DNA from: Planktothrix paucivesiculata PCC 9631 | Lineage (GTDB): Bacteria > Cyanobacteriota > Cyanobacteriia > Cyanobacteriales > Microcoleaceae | Direction: 5' to 3' | Assembly: GCF_900009265.2 (NCBI RefSeq) | Contig: NZ_LR735018.1 | Span: forward strand, 1 to 59,844 | Length of the DNA: 59,844 bases | In this document: positions 56,101 through 59,844 of the stretch, piece after piece | Numbering within the stretch: position 1 is the stretch's first letter | Layout: each line of letters opens with the position of its first letter | The notes under the pieces: model-generated | What the model was told of the DNA's origin: nothing | Databases searched by the model: none | Seen by the model: the letters and a program-made list of their open reading frames with translations, nothing else | Translations under genes and position numbers: made by a program

Positions 56101-56972
56101 TTGGGCAAACGGAAACGGGTAGAAAATCCAAGGAAGGGACGGGGTTAGGTTTACCCATCAGCCAACAATTTGTACAAATGATGGGAGGAAATATTACCGT
56201 TAATAGTATTTTAGGAAAAGGAACAATCGTGAGATTTTTTGTTCAAGCGAGTTTAGCAAAAGGCGAGGATATTCAACCCCAAACACCTAAAAAATCCGTG
56301 ATTCGTTTAGCCCCAGGACAACCCAACTATCGAATTTTAGTAGTGGAAGATGCGATCGAAAATCGTCAAGTGTTGGTGCAATTATTATCGATGACGGGGT
56401 TTGAAGTTCAAGAAGCGGTTAATGGTCAAGAAGCGATTGAATTGTGGTCAAGTTGGCAACCCCATTTAATTTGGATGGATATGCGAATGCCGGTGATGGG
56501 TGGAATGGAAGCAACTCGGCGGATTCGAGACTATTCCCAGAAGGAAAATTCCCCGATTATTATTGCATTAACTGCCAATGCCTTTGAAGAAGAACGCGCC
56601 CAAGTTTTACAGGCTGGATGTGATGATTTTGTGAGTAAACCCTTCCGAGATTATATTATTTTTGAAAAAATGGCAACTTATTTAGGATTAGAATATGAAT
56701 ATGCCGACTCCGATGATTCAGGAAGTTCAACGGCTAATCTACAGGGAATATCCGACCCTTCTAACCTAAGCCTAGATTCCTTAGTATTAATGCCTCCAAC
56801 TTGGATTCAGGAATTTCATGAAGCGGTACTTTGTACCAAAGAAAAACGGATTTTTGAGTTAATTGAGCAAATCCCTGAACCCTATTCAGCTTTAGCGTTT
56901 GCCCTGACAAAATTAGCCAATGAATTTCAATTTGATCAAATTTTAGCAGTGACAGAAACCCTGATCCCGTAG
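53127..56972 (+). CDS. Hybrid histidine kinase with four cyanobacteriochrome-like GAF domains
   Basis: A 1281-residue soluble sensor kinase. Four GAF domains (about 45-210, 235-415, 450-612, 635-795) are followed by HisKA (His822 in [11 protein letters not shown]), HATPase ([16 protein letters not shown]) and a receiver (phospho-acceptor Asp1118 in [10 protein letters not shown], Lys1171), then about 100 residues of unassigned tail. GAF1 and GAF3 carry DHCF with Cys118 and Cys521, exactly 28 residues before Cys146 and Cys549, as in the DXCF cyanobacteriochromes. GAF2 looks like the red/green type ([10 protein letters not shown]) with Cys352. All three have Tyr after the chromophore Cys, where His is usual. 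GAF4 has no Cys. So bilin binding is possible but not proven. Cotranscribed with the upstream REC-GGDEF gene. The stop TAG comes from a dispersed repeat. Confidence 0.93.
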   Translation: MSENLPISLNTATQEQLIEEVISLRKQVLQLEQIKSTEPYQVAQQKALFAVISKIRESLDLDSIFKSTATEVRQLLNADRVGMYRFDSDSKYEWGEFVSEDVLPDFRPALSAKIRDHCFGEHYINYYLHGKIWKSNDIYDSKLPRCYVQVLSQFQIRANLVAPLLKGKDLWGLLCIHQCSGPREWHESEIEFVRQIATHLGIALQHAEFVKQLQMQSEYLTQAVNQAVEREIAVAAIINKIRQSLQLNTIFTTTTQEVCQLLKADRVVIYRFNSDWTGEFLVESKTEEWKSLIEEQQYDPQFKRNVSECSVKYLANLSSSDSYLQETQGGNFTRGEVFRVCNDIYKANFSPCYIEILEKYEAKAYAIIAIYQGKNLWGLLAAYQNQSPRHWQKSEINFLIQIGGQLGVAIQQAELLALAEQQKRDLETILAAELHRQSESLIQEAEREIALAQVIDKIRRTLDINTIFETATAEVRQLLNADRVAVFKFKPHSNWNQGKFVSENVLSSFCSLLETHIEDHCFGEKFAQNYPLGHVQVLPNIHQAGLTDCYVQILAQFEIQANLVVALLKGDELWGLLCIHQCSEPRQWQKKEIEFVQKIAIQLGVALQQAELLSQAQKRSEEQAKVAEQERALARVIDRIRQTLDIDTIFSSTTQEVRQILQCDRVVVYHFISECLGEFIFESKLSGGIPLAEAEHQNLWLDTHLKYPTINQYQNHEPLIIDDILNISLSESTLRILEGFQIRAYILVPVFVGEILWGLLGAYQHSNSRHWALREVSLLTQVANQLGVAIQQAKLLAQLQEAKETADAANRAKSEFLANMSHELRTPLNAILGFTQILAKHHQLSSIQREFLGIIERSGEHLLDLINDVLEMSKIEAGRLTLKETTCDLYHLLNSLEEMLELKAETKGLNLIFERDQTVTRYLKLDESKLRQVLINLLGNALKFTEFGSVILRVKQEIKRLSTEKSVTITFEVEDTGPGIAAEEIDLLFEAFGQTETGRKSKEGTGLGLPISQQFVQMMGGNITVNSILGKGTIVRFFVQASLAKGEDIQPQTPKKSVIRLAPGQPNYRILVVEDAIENRQVLVQLLSMTGFEVQEAVNGQEAIELWSSWQPHLIWMDMRMPVMGGMEATRRIRDYSQKENSPIIIALTANAFEEERAQVLQAGCDDFVSKPFRDYIIFEKMATYLGLEYEYADSDDSGSSTANLQGISDPSNLSLDSLVLMPPTWIQEFHEAVLCTKEKRIFELIEQIPEPYSALAFALTKLANEFQFDQILAVTETLIP

Positions 56973-57066
56973 TAAGCCCGACCGGGCTTCTTGATTCCGT
57001 AGTAAGCCCTTCAGGGCTTCTTTCCTATCTCTAAATATCATAAGAGAGTCCTAAAGGACTTACTAC
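56966..57066. repeat. Dispersed repeats of the GTAGTAAGCCC family
   Basis: Two direct copies (CCCGTAGTAAGCCCGACCGG at 56967 on and CCGTAGTAAGCCCTTCAGGG at about 56997) and an inverted copy ending CTTACTACGG fill the gap between the kinase and the SpoIID gene. They can fold into stems. Same family as at 48981-49176. Confidence 0.9.
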
Positions 57067-57068
57067 GG

Positions 57069-58220
57069 TTAACGAACATCAATTTTTGCTAAAGCCGTAT
57101 TCCGATAATAGTGGGCTAGAATCTGTTGATAACCGTATCCACCCCGCGCTAAGTTATAGGCTCCCCATTGACTCAAGCCCACCCCATGACCAAAACCGCG
57201 ACCCGTGACTTGAAAACTGGTGGTTCCACTTTTGCGACTGACTTGAAATCGGGTGCTGCGAAGTCCCAGGACTGAGGCGATATCATCCCCACTCATCACC
57301 CGCGTTCCTTTGTCCCCAACCACTTTCATCGCTAAAATACTGCCATAGGCCGAAGTCCGTTGGGGGGTCATCGTCGTAACATTCCCGACACCGGAAATCC
57401 GTTTGCTTAAATCCGCTTGTGAGAAGGTTTTTGTCCATTCAAACACCGGAGTTCCTTGGTCAAAGTCAGGGACTCCCCGTAAATAGGGTAAGGGTTCATT
57501 CCAAACATCCTCAACATTTTCGGTATGTCCCCCAGAAGCAGAATGAAATGCTGCCAAAATAGCTTGACCGTTATGGGTTAAAACCTGTCCCCGGGTGGCA
57601 TTCACTGCTGACTGGGTTCCTGTAGATTCAGTAATTAACCCTTTATAGACTTGCCAATTTTGATCATCTCCGACATCAAACACCCCATTACTGCGTTGAC
57701 GTTTGTAGAGGGCGTAGGTTCTAGCCGCCACTGCCTGAGCTTTCAGGGCTTCCTGGGGCCATCCGCCGTCCATTTCTGCCCCTAAAACACTATAGAGATA
57801 TTGCTCTAAATCGACATAATTAACCGCAGTCAAACCGCCATTCCGAGGTACTAATAAGACCCGTCCTCGATACCAGGCATTAGCTATCCAAACATTACCG
57901 CCATTGCTGGGGTCAATCCAGAGTTGGGAGCCTTGCCAGTTGCCCAGGGCGACCTGTCCCGATTTCGCCTGGGCGACACCGCCCCCCATCGCCACCAACT
58001 CGCCCAGGGCTTTACCATTGCCGTCTCGAACAACTGCCTTAGTGGTGCTACCGACTTTAACTTGATTTGCACCGTCTTCGATGGCGACTCGCAATAATAG
58101 TTGGGCTTGGGCTGGGGCAACTATACACAACCAAATCAGCAACGTTGTCCAGCCATAGCGTTTGAAACGTTGTACGGAGTTAGTAAAAATATTCTGGGGT
58201 TGGGTTAAGGAACAAACCAT
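57069..58220 (-). CDS. SpoIID/LytB-domain protein, probable lytic transglycosylase
   Basis: A secreted 383-residue protein. Signal peptide ends near APAQAQ (about residue 39). The SpoIID/LytB domain is clear: YVDLEQYLYSVLGAEMDGGW, EALKAQAVAARTYALYKR, FHSASGGHTENVEDVWNEPL and GRGFGHGVGLSQWGAYNLA. SpoIID cleaves glycan strands of peptidoglycan lacking stem peptides. In cyanobacteria the role is likely in cell-wall remodelling. The start used gives 20 residues before the hydrophobic core. Confidence 0.92.
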   Translation of the reverse strand: MVCSLTQPQNIFTNSVQRFKRYGWTTLLIWLCIVAPAQAQLLLRVAIEDGANQVKVGSTTKAVVRDGNGKALGELVAMGGGVAQAKSGQVALGNWQGSQLWIDPSNGGNVWIANAWYRGRVLLVPRNGGLTAVNYVDLEQYLYSVLGAEMDGGWPQEALKAQAVAARTYALYKRQRSNGVFDVGDDQNWQVYKGLITESTGTQSAVNATRGQVLTHNGQAILAAFHSASGGHTENVEDVWNEPLPYLRGVPDFDQGTPVFEWTKTFSQADLSKRISGVGNVTTMTPQRTSAYGSILAMKVVGDKGTRVMSGDDIASVLGLRSTRFQVSRKSGTTSFQVTGRGFGHGVGLSQWGAYNLARGGYGYQQILAHYYRNTALAKIDVR

Positions 58221-58265
58221 AATCTCGATCAGATCCAGCAGGATTAATTTATCATATATAGCGCT

Positions 58266-58350
58266 AGGGAACAGGGAACAGGGAATAGGGAATAGGGAAT
58301 AGGGAATAGGGAATAGGGAATAGGGAATAGGGAATAGGAAATAGGGAATA
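58266..58350. repeat. GGGAACA/GGGAATA heptamer array
   Basis: About twelve units: two GGGAACA, then a run of GGGAATA with one GGAAATA variant. The longest heptamer array in the window, between two minus-strand genes. Confidence 0.95.
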
Positions 58351-58430
58351 CCGCAGAAAAAGAGTTAGCCCTCTGGGTTTGAGTATCAGGTTATGTCCTA
58401 ATAGCCGGCGCGACTGCTATACCTTCGGCT

Positions 58431-59844
58431 TTAGAAAACAGAGGTAGTAAAGCTACTAAACGTCAGTAAGTTGGGGTCAAGGTTATTCAGAGTTGCTAAA
58501 ATTTGACCATTAATCAGAAGTTGAGTTGAACCATTGACGGCCGTTAGGGTCAGTTGTTCAAGAATCAGACCCCCATCTAGGACAATCATATCCTCGCCGA
58601 TGGTAAAGTCGTTGATGATATCGGGGCCAAATCCTGCCACCAGAACAAAGCGGTCATTCCCTTCGCCTCCGGTTAGGATATCTGCGCCTTCAGCCCCGAC
58701 TAAGATATCATTGCCTTGACCTCCGTTAAGAATATCGTTGCCTTCTCCGCCATCGAGGGTATCGTCACCTTGATCACCCCAAACCAAATCATTGCCTTCG
58801 TTTCCATCCAGAAGGTCGCTGGCTTTTCCGCCATAAATAAGATCGCTGCCAGAGTTACCAGAGATAGTATCGTTCTGTTGGTTACCCAAGAGAAGATCAT
58901 CTCCTTCGTTTCCTTCTATTATGTCGGCTCCGAGGTTGCCGAAGATTAAATCATCTTTGTTACCTCCTTTAATTGATTCATCTCCTTGACCTCCATAGAG
59001 TTGATCCTCTCCATCTCCTCCATGAATCAGATCGTCTCCCGGGTTGCCGTTAATCCAGTCATTTCCCGTATTGCCAGTAATAATATCGTTACCCAGGTTG
59101 CCATAGAGTTCATCCTCTCCGTCCCCTCCGGCGATTTGGTCGTTTTCCTTGCCTCCGAGGACAGTATCGTTACCATTACCCCCATCAATGAAGTCATCCC
59201 CTTGATTACCGTTGATGTAGTCGTCCCCTTCTCCTGTTTCGATATTGTCGCTGCCTGCTAAACCAAAGATGATGTCAGCTTCTACCGCACCTAAGATATC
59301 ATCCTCTCCATTACTGGCAACCTTTGATTCGGAGATGGCATTAGCTTCTAAGCTCTTAAATACGATATTTTTAATGAAATTAGTGGGGTCATAAATATCA
59401 TAATTAAGATCTTTTAAAAAACTAAAAGACATCAACCCAGGAGTCTGTTTTTCTCTGGGTATAGGCGTGGGTTTAACTGTTGGTTCGGGCGTGGGTTCAA
59501 CTGTTGGTTCGGCAGTGGGTTCGACTGTTAGTTCGGGCGTGGGTTCAACGCTGGGTTCCGGTGTCGGTTCAAATGTTGGTTCAACTGTTAGTTCGGGAGT
59601 TGGTTCAACACTGGGTTGCGGTGTAGATTCAACTGTTAGTTCCGGCGTGGGTTCAACGCTGGGTTGCGGTGTAGATTCAACGCTGGGTTTCGGTGTAGAT
59701 TCAACTGTTAGTTCCGGCGTGGGTTCAACGCTGGGTTGCGGTGTTGGTTCAACTGTTGGTTTGGCAGTGGGTTCAACGCTGGGTTGCGGTGTTGGTTCAA
59801 CTGTTGGTTTGGCAGTGGGTTCAACGCTGGGTTGCGGTGTTGGT
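58431..59844 (-). CDS. RTX protein with Pro-Thr-Glu repeat stalk, truncated at the window edge
   Basis: The minus-strand frame is open from the stop at 58431 to the right edge, so the 5' end lies outside. An ATG at about 59430 is internal: the frame continues upstream with no stop as PTP(E/Q)PSVEPT-like repeats (59455-59844), each about 8-10 residues, forming a low-complexity stalk. Then come about 60 residues and a block of RTX nonapeptides (GLAGSDNIETGEGDDYINGN to GGEGNDRF). The end module FGPDIINDFTIGEDMIVLDG is typical of secreted RTX proteins. Third RTX gene in the window. Type I secretion is likely; no partner gene is seen. Confidence 0.9.
   Translation of the reverse strand, partial: PTPQPSVEPTAKPTVEPTPQPSVEPTAKPTVEPTPQPSVEPTPELTVESTPKPSVESTPQPSVEPTPELTVESTPQPSVEPTPELTVEPTFEPTPEPSVEPTPELTVEPTAEPTVEPTPEPTVKPTPIPREKQTPGLMSFSFLKDLNYDIYDPTNFIKNIVFKSLEANAISESKVASNGEDDILGAVEADIIFGLAGSDNIETGEGDDYINGNQGDDFIDGGNGNDTVLGGKENDQIAGGDGEDELYGNLGNDIITGNTGNDWINGNPGDDLIHGGDGEDQLYGGQGDESIKGGNKDDLIFGNLGADIIEGNEGDDLLLGNQQNDTISGNSGSDLIYGGKASDLLDGNEGNDLVWGDQGDDTLDGGEGNDILNGGQGNDILVGAEGADILTGGEGNDRFVLVAGFGPDIINDFTIGEDMIVLDGGLILEQLTLTAVNGSTQLLINGQILATLNNLDPNLLTFSSFTTSVF

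Overview
This window looks like a chromosomal segment of a filamentous, non-heterocystous cyanobacterium of the Planktothrix/Oscillatoria type. The evidence is about 19 copies of the HIP1 octamer GCGATCGC, heptamer short tandem repeats (TAATGGG, TTCGTAA, GGGAACA, GGGAATA) between genes, phycobilisome-family proteins, cyanobacterial FtsH and HtrA proteases, a PEP-CTERM protein, a Ycf51-like membrane protein and a 3-domain c-di-GMP protein. The genus is an inference. No rRNA, tRNA or CRISPR array was seen.

Layout. 1-5.1 kb: an ammonium-channel/histidine-kinase fusion (Amt5-like) followed by a conventional ammonium transporter, with a perfect palindrome containing an NtcA-type GTA-N8-TAC core between them. 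5.1-10.5 kb: a purine-degradation operon (SGNH hydrolase, FAD urate hydroxylase HpxO, HIU hydrolase, OHCU decarboxylase, then guanine deaminase). It is interrupted by a 1.04-kb cassette that carries a toxin-antitoxin pair and is bounded by a 20-bp direct repeat. 10.5-22.4 kb: envelope and housekeeping genes (L,D-transpeptidase-like, Ycf51-like, slipin, acyltransferase, four-helix-bundle protein between heptamer arrays, LarC, YrdC/Sua5, MocR regulator, GGDEF protein, MAPEG, polysaccharide-polymerase-like protein). 22.7-27.3 kb: two c-di-GMP proteins, then a serine-recombinase-family protein without the catalytic serine, overlapping a VOC protein. 27.4-28.9 kb: an orphan phycobilisome linker/phycobiliprotein-like pair. 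29.2-33.2 kb: tandem FtsH genes. 33.4-37.5 kb: a glycosyltransferase-like gene and two RTX proteins, one fused to pentapeptide repeats. 37.5-39.9 kb: a decayed mobile-DNA zone with an IS630-like element inserted next to an older transposase remnant, plus a small MITE-like element. 40.1-46.4 kb: metabolic genes and a PEP-CTERM protein. 46.5-50.4 kb: a proline-rich membrane protein, then ureE-ureF-ureG-ureD-ureA without ureB/ureC. 50.5-59.8 kb: an HtrA protease, a REC-GGDEF regulator coupled to a large four-GAF hybrid histidine kinase with cyanobacteriochrome-like cysteines, a SpoIID/LytB protein and a right-edge-truncated RTX protein.

How it fits together (inference). Nitrogen scavenging is the main theme: guanine and urate breakdown, urease assembly, ammonium uptake and an ammonium-sensing kinase lie in one 50-kb stretch. 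A second theme is c-di-GMP signalling: four GGDEF proteins, none with an RxxD inhibitory site, one placed 4 bp upstream of a possible photoreceptor kinase. Repeats have reshaped the region. They supply stop codons, extend one protein's C-terminus and sit inside operons.
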